Positions 36,739 through 47,154 of a DNA stretch of 64,000 nucleotides are shown here, in pieces. The notes beneath the pieces were generated by a model. That model ran no database searches, was not told the origin of the DNA, and worked only from the letters and a program-made list of their open reading frames with translations. Source of the DNA: Paraspadella gotoi (lineage: Eukaryota; Chaetognatha); contig CM119267.1 in the NCBI GenBank assembly GCA_051294375.1, positions 23,189,486 to 23,253,485 on the forward strand, written 5' to 3'. A program made the translations under genes and the position numbers. Positions within the stretch are counted from its first letter, which is position 1, and the number at the start of each line of letters is the position of its first letter.

Positions 36739-38009
36739 ATGCAGCACGTGATGAAGATTTTAATGGAGTCGATGATTCGAATCGCCGACTCGTCCTTCAA
36801 CTCGGCATCATTGCTGTTGGTACTAGAGACGCCCGACGGGCAGAGATGTTGGTCGGGAAGAAAAGCGCTGAGGGAAATGTACTTGACGGAAGGGTTGACC
36901 TTTAGAAGCGGAGACACTGGTTAGTTGGGTGTAACGAGTTAAAACTTGGGTGGTCGTGGACCGCGTTATCCATTCATTTTTTGTTTTTGTTTTTAGAATT
37001 AGTCGTGAACCAAGCGGATTCGGTTCAAGGACACGGGCACGCCTTTTCCGTTCCACCATCGCTCACCTCTCATGTCTCCGCCCGCCTTCCCGACTCTTTC
37101 GTCAAGAAGCCTCCCTTCAACCTCCCTATCGCTCTCTTCCCTGCTGACTGTGTTGAAGATACCGAAGTTGACGCTCGTCCATCCGATCGCAAAAGACCAA
37201 AGAAGAACAGACGCTACCCGGCGTCGACGTCATCGTTGAAAAAACGCAAATTGCGATCAGATCCAACGCCGCATAACGTCTCCGTTCAGTTCCAAGGTGA
37301 CGCAGAAACCGTCGCTGTTGACGTCAAAGAGGAGGACGATTCTGGAGCATCGACGCCGGCTCAGGAGATCTCTTCGGCGCTTTCCACATCCACCGCCCAA
37401 TATTTTACTCTGCCGCTCGACGAAAACGGTGTCCTTGCCGTCGACCGCATCGTAGAGATTCCTGGAGTCTTCGACGAGGCGTTGCTGGGAGAAGACGAAC
37501 TTCTCGAAAACGCCATCAACGACGTCGACGACGTTGAGGGGACGTCTAGCGAGCGTCGAGGATTGGACGAGAAACCGGATCTCGCCGCGGCTTCCGTCGC
37601 CGTCGCTAAAAAAAAAGAGGACGCGAGTGTCCAACTTCCTCCCTCCGATCACGTGGCTCAAGAGGGTCGCGTCTTTTTTTACAAATCTTCGGCCGGGAAA
37701 TACCCCATGGCCACTTGGAAAAACTACTCGTACGCCTTCGCCGGAATCAAGCGTCGAGGCGCCGTCAACAGCGTCATCTACCGGTGCAAGCACACGGATG
37801 TATGTCGCGGCCGCATACACGTCGACCTTGAACGAAAGTGCGTGCTCAAGAGCAACCCGCATAACTTTGACGTGTCGCCGCCGGATTTCGAGACCTTTTG
37901 CAAGCGGGTCAGACATCGGACACCGGTGGAGCCCACGATCGAGACCTTTTTGGGAGCGGGGGAAACGCGGGAAGCGAAGGCAGCGGCTGAGGCTGCGGTC
38001 GGCGACTGA
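36739..38009 (+). CDS. FLYWCH-like domain protein, paralogue B
   Basis: Two exons, 36739-36919 and 36997-38009, give about 397 aa. Exon 1 repeats the N-terminal domain of paralogue A (FNSASLLLVLETPDGQRCWS, GRKALREMYLTEGL, GDTG) with the same phase-1 intron after it. The long second exon encodes a basic linker with an NLS-like KRPKKNRR, an acidic region and a C-terminal FLYWCH-like finger (VFFYKSSAGKYPMATWKNY, YRCKHTDVCRGRI, PHNFD). Compared with A, the finger is closer to the FLYWCH pattern but the last His is again replaced. A and B have diverged greatly outside the two domains. Confidence 0.75.
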
Positions 38010-38358
38010 GAAGAGAAAGCAAACACGTAACTATTTGACTATTTGATTCATGTCACTGGAAGTTGAAAAGCTGCAGGGATCAGAGGCGTATAGAGAGCTG
38101 GGCGCTTCTCCACAAATTATTCAGTGGCCCTACCATAATTTGTCTTGCAGGCTTCTTGGACCCAATACAAAATATGTGTAGGATAGTTTTAATTTATAAT
38201 TTATTTTTATTTTTTACTTTTTTTGGTGGGGGTGGGCCAGACCAGTCCCTATGACTTAATTTAGTGGAGGGGGGTCACACCTCTCTACACGTCACTGAGG
38301 CGGTTGCCTAAAACCTAGGTGCGAAGGTCAAATTCGTAAATCGTCCTAAAAGAATATA

Positions 38359-38922
38359 CAGAAGGCTTCATAATATTTTGTGACCAAAACACGTTCCGAG
38401 AAAACTGCTGGATCAAATTTGTTTAAATTTGGTATGAACGATCCCTATGTGAATACAAATAGAACTATCGAGGCGTCCACCCCCGAGGCCCTGTATATCT
38501 TGTGAGGGGTTGAATATCAAAATTCGCCTCGATAGTTCCATTTATGTAGTCATTAGGACTCTAAATGTAAAATTTCATGAAATTTGATCAGGTTGTTTGG
38601 TGGGAACAGATTCTGGTCGCAAAAAACGGGTGTACTGTGGCAGCAAGACTTAAAGCTGCCTCACTGCTGTCCGTCCTCAGCCTCGTCTCAATGGCTGAGC
38701 AGGCTAAATCATCTCATTCCATCCGTGCGTCCCGGGTTCAATCCCTGGGTATCCCGGTTCTGGCTTAAATGTGACGGTGCCGGTATAAACATGCCAGTGA
38801 CAGGAGGCGGTCACTGAGGGTCCGCAGTCCCTACGCCAGTTGGTGAGATACCCCGCGCCCCGGGTATCACAGGCTATCCTCCCGTTGCCATAGTACCTCA
38901 TTTTATAAGATGAAGCCTTTTG
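38359..38922 (-). mobile_element. TA-inserting MITE with SINE inside (deleted copy)
   Basis: Starts CAGAAGGCTTCAT after TA and ends ATGAAGCCTTTTG before TA, so it has inverted ends and a TA duplication as in Tc1/mariner-like elements. Its left part matches the right end of 43035-44013 in opposite orientation; the interior has been replaced by a SINE at about 38640-38895. Confidence 0.7.
38640..38895 (+). mobile_element. tRNA-derived SINE
   Basis: A box TGGCTGAGCAGGCTAAATC and B box GGGTTCAATCC (38736-38746) lie in a tRNA-like head. The body carries CCAGTGACAGGAGGCGGTCA and ends GTTGCCATAGTA. Related bodies are at 32365-32465, 43447-43735 and 53030-53290. Confidence 0.7.
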
Positions 38923-39536
38923 TATTGGTTATACTTATAAATATGTTTAAAAGCGTGACGTCGGTTCACTGAATATTTAACTTAAATTTTAAGTTGATAT
39001 TTGAGAAAGATTTGTTTTTACTTAAATGAAAGGCTAACATGAAGTGAAAGTCTTCATGACATGGGTCGAGTTGGAGTTTTGCCTTCGCAGCCTAAGACCG
39101 AAAATCCTACTTGGCTTATTTTTTTTCCTTTTTTTTTCTTTTTCTTTTTTCACTCGAAAAAGCCTTCGGAACACGACCCCTGTCCTGATAAGGTATTTTT
39201 ATCAAGATCTTTTATTTATTTTTAATATTTTGTTTTCTCGGTGCATGTTTTAACCTCGATCGTTTTTTTTCTCTTCAATTGCGTTTATTCAATTGAAGCC
39301 TTTCGATCTTTACTTTCTCTTTTATCTCTCGCAATAACCCAAAAACTTCTCTCTCTTTTCCCTCCCCGCCAATCTCAGCAACCCTTTTTAGTCGACTCTA
39401 TAATTCACTTTGTCGGTCCGTCGGTCCGCCCCCTCAATCCTGTCGGGAATTCACTTATATCATGTCAGAACATCGAATTATGATAAATTGTGCAATAAAA
39501 ACGATGTCCGTCCGTCCGTCTGTTTGTCTTACCTTA

Positions 39537-40090
39537 GCAAAAAACACCAATTACTCGTGATTGGATGAATAGATTTGAATAATATTTTGTGTGTGGGAAA
39601 GGAAGTGTGTGATTGAGCTGGATATGAAGTTTCGATGGAATAGTCCGATTGGAAATGAGTTTAAATGGGAAAAAAAATATATTTCACTATTTGAACACCA
39701 ATTACTCACGAGTAGATGGGGCGATTGACTTAAAAAATTTTGTATTTGGGTAGAAAGGTGCGTGATTAAACTGGAAATCAAGTTTCGATGGAATCTTTTG
39801 AGTGGAAATGAGTTTAAATGGAAAAAACAAAAAACCTTTTTCACTAATTGATTATGCTTCTTTTTCTTTTTATTTTAAATGTAAATGCAAGATGTATTAT
39901 TTAATCAAATAATCAATCAGTTAATTAGTCAATTAATTAATTAATCAATCAAAACAAATATTCCGGATAAAATTGCTTAATTAAAAAGTTAACTTGAATA
40001 AATTATTTATTAAATAAATAATTAAATTTAATTAATTAATTAATTACCGTTAATGATCGTGGGCAGATCCGACATTGTTTGCTCAAACTT
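39537..40090 (+). repeat. Dispersed repeat with tandem 150-bp units
   Basis: Two units (39545-39680 and 39698-39845) share ACACCAATTACTC, GTTTCGATGGAAT and GGAAATGAGTTTAAATGG. They are followed by TTAA-rich DNA and GGGCAGATCCGACATTG...GCTCAAACTTG. The reverse complement of the whole arrangement lies in a globin intron at about 52060-52410. Confidence 0.75.
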
Positions 40091-40473
40091 GATTCATAGT
40101 ACGCAATTTTGTTGACTTCCTTCCCTAAAATGATCCGCCTCCTGTCATCGTCGGTGATTTCCCTTCTCCCTGTTGCGGCGGAAACATTGTTAAACACTTT
40201 TTTTGACTAATTTCCTGGGCCGTCCTTTTAAAGGCCGATCGATAGATCGTCAGGATCGGATCAATATTCCTTTCGCTACATTTCGCCTGCATACTTTTTT
40301 TAATTACGGATTATAATTTATTATTTTATTTTTATTTAATAAAAAACGTTTCTCTTTATATATATGTATATATATTTTTTTTTTTGCATTTCCCTCTCTC
40401 CATCCAACGAAAGCGACCGACACCGTTGCTCTCTTTGTCTTTTCATCGATCTCCGCTCCCATCACGATCCACC

Positions 40474-41289
40474 ATGGATCTCGATCGACTGTCTCCAATC
40501 TTCACCGCCACCCTCGTCGCCAGCCTCTTCGCTGTCTCGGCGACGTTGCTCGCAGGCAGCCAGCTGACAGATGCGCGTCCTTGGCGGGATACCCCAGAGT
40601 GGGATTACCTTATTTTCGTGCAACAGTGGCCCCCGTCCGCTTGTATGAATGCCGAACAGGAAGGCCACGAATGTGTAAGTCTTGTTGTTGGAATGGCTTA
40701 ATCAAAATTACGACTTTTTGTTTTCCGAATGTGTTGTCTCTTGATCGTGTCTCTCTTGGTTCATTATTTTAAAATCATTTCGTATTGGTTTTACTAACAG
40801 AAAATCCCTTCTCAAGTCTCGACTTGGACGGTTCACGGTTTGTGGCCGACAAGCTTCGCTTCCGAAGGTTATAATTGTTATTGCTATAAGGGCGTTAAAT
40901 ATCATAAGGTTTTTCGTTTTTCAAAACATTTGTTTCAAATTAGGATTCATTTTCGTCCTTCCAAAAACTTTTTTCCTCCTACCGTTTAACAGGACCCAAC
41001 AATTGCAACAAGTCGTGGCACTTCAACGTCTCCAAAATCGATAGCCTCAGGTCGAAATTGAACGTGGAGTGGCCCAACCTCTTCCCCAAGAAGTCAGAAT
41101 GGAGCTTTTGGAAACACGAGTGGGTCAAGCACGGCACCTGCGCCGCCAGCGACGAAAGGCTAAGGTTAGAGATGAACGGATTGAATTAAATTAAATTGAA
41201 TTAATTGAATTAAATGAAATTGCACGAAGGGTGCATTAAGGCGTACGCCTTTTTGCTTTTATGCGTACATCAAGTAAACTCTATGAATC

Positions 41290-41321
<32 letters not shown>

Positions 41322-44300
41322 TATTACATAGTTACTGTTCGTCACTACCGTTGATGATATTCATAATGATACTGCTGTAGAAGACGAAGAATGTAATAAT
41401 AAATATGAAGAGAGAGTGAAGAATTGTGATGATGTAAGAGAAGTAGAAAAGAAGTGAGACGAGCTCTCTCCTGATCCACTTTTATCATCGCCCGGACCAA
41501 CTTGACCTTACGGTCTCCTCGGCCCTATTACTGTGTCCGGTCAATCTAAGGTCATTGCCAAAGCTAGGGCAAAGTGACCGTGTGGATAGACCGGCTCGGA
41601 GAAAGAGGAGAGAGGAAGGGTTTAGAGAGAGAGACCGGTGGTAAGTCGCCTCACTGCTTTGACAAAAATAGAGTAATCGAACTTTAATAATCACAGAAAA
41701 ATGAAGATGAGATTTTTGAGAAACGTAAGTTATTGGTTCTCATAGTTAATCTTATTCCATTCCTACAGGGGTGAGATGAACTATTTTTCTTCCACGTTAA
41801 ACATAAAGCAGAAGTATTCCCTCGAGGATCTGCTCGATAAAGGAGACATCAGGCCGACAACCACTCTTGGTAAGGGTTTGACCTAAAAAGAGTGGGTTTT
41901 GCAGTAGTTTAATACGTATCTTACACGTTATCTTTAAAAAATAAAATAAAAGCATGTTATTGCTGTGGTTTTGCACATAAGTGGCGTCATCGTTGTCGTC
42001 GGCGTTACAAATTATAGATCGCCTTTTTTATGATTAAATTGGGTGTATGAAGCTGAAAATTTATATACAGCTTCTCATCATCGATGTCCTTAAAATTGAG
42101 TCAGGACAGTTATTAAATATGTTTTGTTTACTTGCTTTAATGGGTTTTTGGTCATTTGGTCAATTTGACTTTTGATTTACACTCTCTTTCTCTCTCTCTC
42201 TCCCTCTTAATGGTTAATCTTTCTTTTATTTTTGATATTTATTTATTTGTTTTCTCTTTCAGCCACTGATGAAGACTTAGAAATTAAGTCGAAATATATG
42301 GCAAAAATTAAAAAAAAAAATTAAAAATAAATTTTTGTTTCTTATGCACTGTCTCTCCATAGTGAAAATAAGTATTTATTTATGTTTTGTTTACGTTTTA
42401 TCAAAACAAACAAATTTTCTCTTTTATTTTTATATTTCTTTCTCTCTCTTTTCTCTTTTAATTATAGGTTTCCTTCCCTCTCCCTTTTCCCTTCCCTTGT
42501 CACTGATTCATAGGGAAAAAAACGAGTCTGCAGCTGGCTCTGCAGGGGCTTATTCTTTTTCTTTCCTTTTCTCCTGCTGCTTCTGCTGTCTGCCTTTTGA
42601 TTTCTTTTTTTTTCTCTCTCTCTCTCTCTCTTCGTTTTTATTAAAATTAAAATTAGGCATCGCATTCGTGCATGTTATCATTTTGCTATCGACATAGGGT
42701 TTTTATTTCGTTTTTTTTTTCTTAGGGGCTGCGTCTGCTGATCAGTTTATTTTTTGACAATGAAAAAGTTTTTTTTTTCAGAAACTGTAACTTTAATTTT
42801 CCTCGGTACTTTATTTTTTTTTAATTGACAATCGCAAAATAGAATTTTTCTTTCTGTTTATAAATTAATTTTCTTTTTTCAAATTTTATTTTTTTTAGTA
42901 TCAAATTTTGTTGTCAATCAGATTTTCTTATGCGATTGCGACGAACCTTATGCTTTTTAAAAATTTTTTTTCGTAATTCGTTGTAACTTGTGATAAATAT
43001 ATAGACATTAATTAATTCATTTGCTTTTTTTTTACTGAAGGCTTCATATTATAAAATGAGGTTCCCCTTTTTTGTGACCAGAATCTGTTCCCACCAAATA
43101 AACCGATCGAATTTCATGAAATTTTACATTTAAAGTCCTTATGATTATATAAATGAAACTATCGAGGCGAATTTTTGATATTCAACCCCTGACAAGAGAT
43201 ACAGGGCCGTGGGGTGCACCCCTGGGGGACCAAAAAGGCTAAAAATTTTTTTAATATTTTTTAGTAGCATCAGGTGCATTGACATCTTAAATATATAAAA
43301 TAAACATTTTAGAACTAAAATTGATAAAATTTTCAATAATTAAGCATTGTTTGAAGATAATGTTCATCGTTTGACTTCAAAATTTCCCAAATTATTCCAA
43401 ATCTGACTTGAACAGCTGATGTTCATGAAGCTTAAAATTAGGGTACTATGGCAACAGCCGGGTTGCTTGTGATGCCCATTGGGATGGGGCATCTCACTGT
43501 TGGTTTTGGGAACTTCCGACCCTCAGTGACGCCTCCAGTCACTGGCGCGGTTACCCTAGGACGGTCTCGCTTTGCCAACGCAGAGGGAAGTCGTTAGGAC
43601 TGTGGATGGAACACTACGCCTGGGATGGTGTGTTCCCCTCTGAGCCCATGGATTTGGCTGAAGGATGGTGGACGTGAGGCGGTGTGAATATACCGCCACA
43701 CTGCCACAGTACACTAATATATTTAAGGTAATAAATACGTTTTTGTGGAACAGTAAACGTCTGTGCAACTGTTCAAAACAAAAATAATTAAACAATTTGA
43801 AAAAGATTTTTGACCATTTTTAGCCCCAATGGGTGACCCCAGGGGGGCCCATATCTCGGCTCAGGGGTCAAATATTAAATTTCGCCTGTATATTCTTATT
43901 TGTTTTCACGTAGGGATCATTCATGCCAAATTTCAATTTGGTCCAATAGTTTTCTTGGAACGTGTTCTGGTCACAAAAATCGGGTACTTAATTTTATAAT
44001 ATGAAACCTTCTGTAGATTGTACAAATGTACAGTAAAGCGTAGCAAAAAAATATTGAAAACAAAATTATTTTTTTATTTTGAAATTTTCGCATACGCCAA
44101 TCTTGATTTGGAACACTCAAAATATTTTTGTGATAAAATTTATACGCATTGATTCATTTTTTTAAAAAAATATATTTTTTATAAATTTTTTAAAAAAAAT
44201 TTGTTTATGGAGCGTCCAGTATTTAAATTTTATAATCAGAACATCTTCTCTTTTTTATTTTCTTCGTTTTGATTGTGATTAAAAATCAAATTGAAAATTT

Positions 44301-44725
44301 TTTTGCTGATGTTAGTTTTTAGAATTTCTAATTATACATAATGATAATAATGATACGTAATTTTGTAAACATCACATACGTTAAATTAACGACCAGGTTA
44401 CGAGGTCAAGAACATATCTTCCGTCCTGGCGAAAGGGCTCGGAGTCGAGAAGGTCATCGTTCAGTGCTTCTTCGAAAACCCCAACAAAACTCAAGGATCG
44501 GGACATCTGCTCCCGCTATTGAAGCCCGCGACGAAAAAAACCCATAAAACTCAGTACTTGCTGCAAATCGAAATTTGTCTGGACAAAACAAATTTCGAAC
44601 CTATCGACTGTCAACACAATAGCAATTGCAATCAAAACCCAATCTACTATCCGACATTCGGTGAAGATCGGAAGATCAGATTTACCGTCAAAGACAAGTC
44701 GGAGAAGTTCTTCCTTCTGCTCTAA
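40474..44725 (+). CDS. RNASET2: Secreted RNase T2
   Basis: Five exons: 40474-40674, 40801-40867, 40993-41164, 41769-41869 and 44397-44725, giving 289 aa with consistent phases. A hydrophobic N-terminal segment (residues 9-27) is a signal peptide. Conserved active-site blocks are WTVHGLWPT (CAS I, His79) and FWKHEWVKHGTC (CAS II, His131, Glu132, His136). Several Cys and NxS/T sequons fit a secreted/lysosomal glycoprotein. RNase T2 cleaves single-stranded RNA to 3'-phosphates via 2',3'-cyclic intermediates in acidic compartments. Start ATG 40474 follows ACC and directly precedes the signal peptide; an upstream open frame exists but lacks this feature. Intron 4 (2.5 kb) is inflated by a MITE and a hammerhead-like repeat. 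Confidence 0.92.
42262..42300 (+). ncRNA. Degenerate hammerhead-like core
   Basis: In RNase T2 intron 4, sense strand: CTGATGA (42266-42272), stem GACTT/AAGTC around a 7-nt loop, then GAAA (42291-42294). The GTC triplet is missing (TATATGGC follows), so it is probably inactive. A CT tract lies just upstream (42180-42205), as in the other copies. Confidence 0.4.
43035..44013 (+). mobile_element. TA-inserting MITE (longer copy)
   Basis: TIRs of about 47 bp: GAAGGCTTCATATTATAAAA at the left and its near-complement at the right (TTTTATAATATGAAACCTTC), bounded by TA. The sub-ends share GTGACCAGAA. A SINE body interrupts it at 43447-43735. No transposase ORF, hence non-autonomous. Confidence 0.8.
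43447..43735 (-). mobile_element. SINE body nested in the MITE
   Basis: Reverse-complement relative of 53030-53290: shared CTTTGCCAACGCAGAGGGAA, GGACTGTGGATGGAAC, GGTTACCCTAGG and the GTGACG-CTCC-GTCACTGG core. Bounded by TGGCAACAG and CTGCCACAG. Confidence 0.75.
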
Positions 44726-45464
44726 AGGATTAATATTTTATTAAAAGTTTTGAAGAAAAAAAAACTGTATTTTCCCGAATTCCGATTAACATCATTTTTT
44801 TAAAAAATAGGATGCATGCATGTAGATTGTGCTTGACTCGTTAAAAAAGAGAAATGAATTTTTGTCGCATAATCAAATTTAATAATTATAACTTAGAATT
44901 TTTGTAATTGCTGTAAAAAATCGTAAATTAAAAAAATGGCCGAATCTTGATTGTGAAATCAAAAATGGCAATAAATGTAAAATGGTGTTAAGTTTAATGA
45001 GCAAGTTGTAATTATAAAAGATAAGCAAATGACATGTATCTTATAACTAAGAAGTCTTAAAATTTTAGAAGATCAAAATATATATTTAATTAAGCATCAG
45101 AAAAAAACGCGAAAGTGTATGCTTGAACAATGTTGAACCCTTCTGCCTTAGTGATACCGTTTTACCTCCATAATAGATTTTTATTGGATTTTTTTGATCT
45201 CCCATTTTTGGTCTCAGTCGTTTTTGTTTAATTTTTTTGTAAAATTGTTTTTATTCATAATACTTTATAAATATATAAATATCTAATGTCTAAAAATTTA
45301 ATCAATACATTTTTACTGTTCTTATTGGTAAAAAGGGGAAAAAGAGAGGAAAATATCATAATGTTCCAAAGAATCAATGATTTATCATTTGAATAGCTAA
45401 ATTTTCCTGAGCAGATTTGACATTTTTTCTCAAACTTGAACTCATCACTCATCAGTGCTGATAA

Positions 45465-46259
45465 TACCCCGTGTCCGTTCGCGAGTGACACAACAAAAAT
45501 GCGTACCATTTCTCATTAGATAAATATTTTTTACATTTTTTTCTTCATTCTGTAGCAAAATACAGGACGTTTATTATATTTTAATTTCATAAGATTAATT
45601 TGATATTTACTTATGTAAAACAACCTTTCTTTAATGCTCATCAAATTTCATATTCAGTAAAAAATTGAATCTTTTTTAAAAAAATCATTATAAATTAATT
45701 ACTCATTAAATACTTATTATTAAAAATTATTAAAAATAAAAATATAAAATATATATAGATATATATATAAATTATTAAAATTTATTAACACCATTAAATT
45801 AAGAATTATCTGGGAATCCTTACGATATAAAATAATTATTCAAAACGGCCAAGAACATGTTCAGGACATCATTTTTTTTTAATTGGACAAATTGTATAAA
45901 AAAAACTTAAGATTTACAATTAAAAAAATAAATAAAAAATCATTACTCAAAAATTACTTAACATTACGATAATTCAGATACGCCATTGATTAGACCATTA
46001 ATAGGGATTTCTTATGATATAAATTTTTTTTTAAAATTCAATCAAGAACACGCCTAAAATGGTCTTTTTTTGCCAATTTTACTTTGTTAGATAAAAAATT
46101 AAACAAAGAATAGTAGATAAATTAAATACAAAATGAAACTTATACATAAAAAACGTCAAGTAGTTCTCCAACTAATGATTTACTTGTGAATTATGTTTAT
46201 TAAATATTTAAAGTATAGTAAAGATTTTTTTGGTGTCAATTGCGAACGGACACGGGGTA
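45465..46259. mobile_element. TIR element with TACCCCGTGTCCGTTCGC ends
   Basis: Left end TACCCCGTGTCCGTTCGCGA (45465) and right end TTGCGAACGGACACGGGGTA (46240-46259) are inverted copies; GTGACAC/GTGTCA follow inside. The interior is AT-rich without an ORF. A MITE of about 795 bp. Confidence 0.75.
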
Positions 46260-46367
46260 GTTGCCAGAAATAATTCCTGGAGGGAGAAGTAGAGGCTATA
46301 GTTCAGTTACTTCATTGTTTTTAAATAAAAATAAAAATAAATAAAAATAAATAAAAAATTATATTTG

Positions 46368-47028
46368 TAGTCGGGCATAGCAAAGTTCACCCCGCCTCTA
46401 AGCATGACACCTTCAGTCGTGTCCCGGTGGCTCATTGAGTAAAGCCATCAGCTCATTACCACTAGGTCACGGGTTCAATCCCAACCCAGTACCTACCCTG
46501 CGGGAAGTGTGAGGACGGCCGTAAGCCGCCTTGGGGGCTTGGAAAAGCCTCAAGCCTGGTTCCAAGCCTAGGACCCGTTTCATAGCTGCTAGAGGGGGTT
46601 AAAGAAGTTACGGATAGTCATCTTCAGCCCACTTAGCGCCTTATCCACACTGGTGAGCCCATCCTGTTGAGCGTATTCCAACCTGATTCCAGGCCCATGG
46701 ACGTGCTAAAGATTGCTCCCCTCCCTCTACTGGAAGCAGTGCAGGGTGGGTTACTATCTGGGGGGCATGTAGTCGGGCATAGCAAGGTTCACCGCGCCTC
46801 TAAGCATGACACCTTCAGTCATGACCCGGTGGCTCATTGAGTAAAGCCATCAGCTCATGACCACTAAGTACTGGGTTCAATCCCAACCCAGTACCTACCC
46901 TGCGGGAAGTGTGAGGACGGTCGTAAGCCGCTTTGGGGTTCCAAGCCCAGGACCCGTTCCATAGCTGCTAGAGGGGGTTAAAGAAGTTACGGATAGTCAT
47001 CTTCAGCCCACTTAGCGCCTTATCCACA
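46368..47028 (+). mobile_element. Two tRNA-like SINEs in direct tandem
   Basis: Unit 1 (46368-46769) and truncated unit 2 (46770-47028) both begin TAGTCGGGCATAGCAA. Each has an A-box-like GGTGGCTCATTGAGTAAAGC and a B box GGGTTCAATCC. Unit 2 abuts unit 1 with no spacer and is slightly diverged with an internal deletion. Confidence 0.8.
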
Positions 47029-47154
47029 TATTAAGCAGAAAAATCATATTTACGGTTGAAACAAAAACTATATTATTAATGTTCGCGATAGTTTTAGAAA
47101 GAGTAGCACAAAAGTGAAAGTAATTTTCGAATATCTGTGTTAATAATTTGAAAA

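Larger units (their letters stand above)
38010..40473. other. Intergenic region rich in mobile elements
   Basis: Contains the TA-flanked element with nested SINE (38359-38922), a tandemly doubled dispersed repeat (39537-39845), TTAA-rich DNA (39895-40040) and the RNase T2 upstream region, which has a TATATATA run at about 40359-40377. No gene is visible. Confidence 0.6.
44726..47154. other. Intergenic AT-rich repeat region
   Basis: After RNase T2 (possible AATAAA at about 44970) comes AT-rich DNA, a TIR element (45465-46259), a tandem SINE pair (46368-47028) and the globin 3' flank. No gene visible. Confidence 0.6.

Noticed and set aside
46425-46500. tRNA gene with A and B boxes
   Set aside because: No acceptor or anticodon stem pairs; repeated elsewhere as a SINE head.
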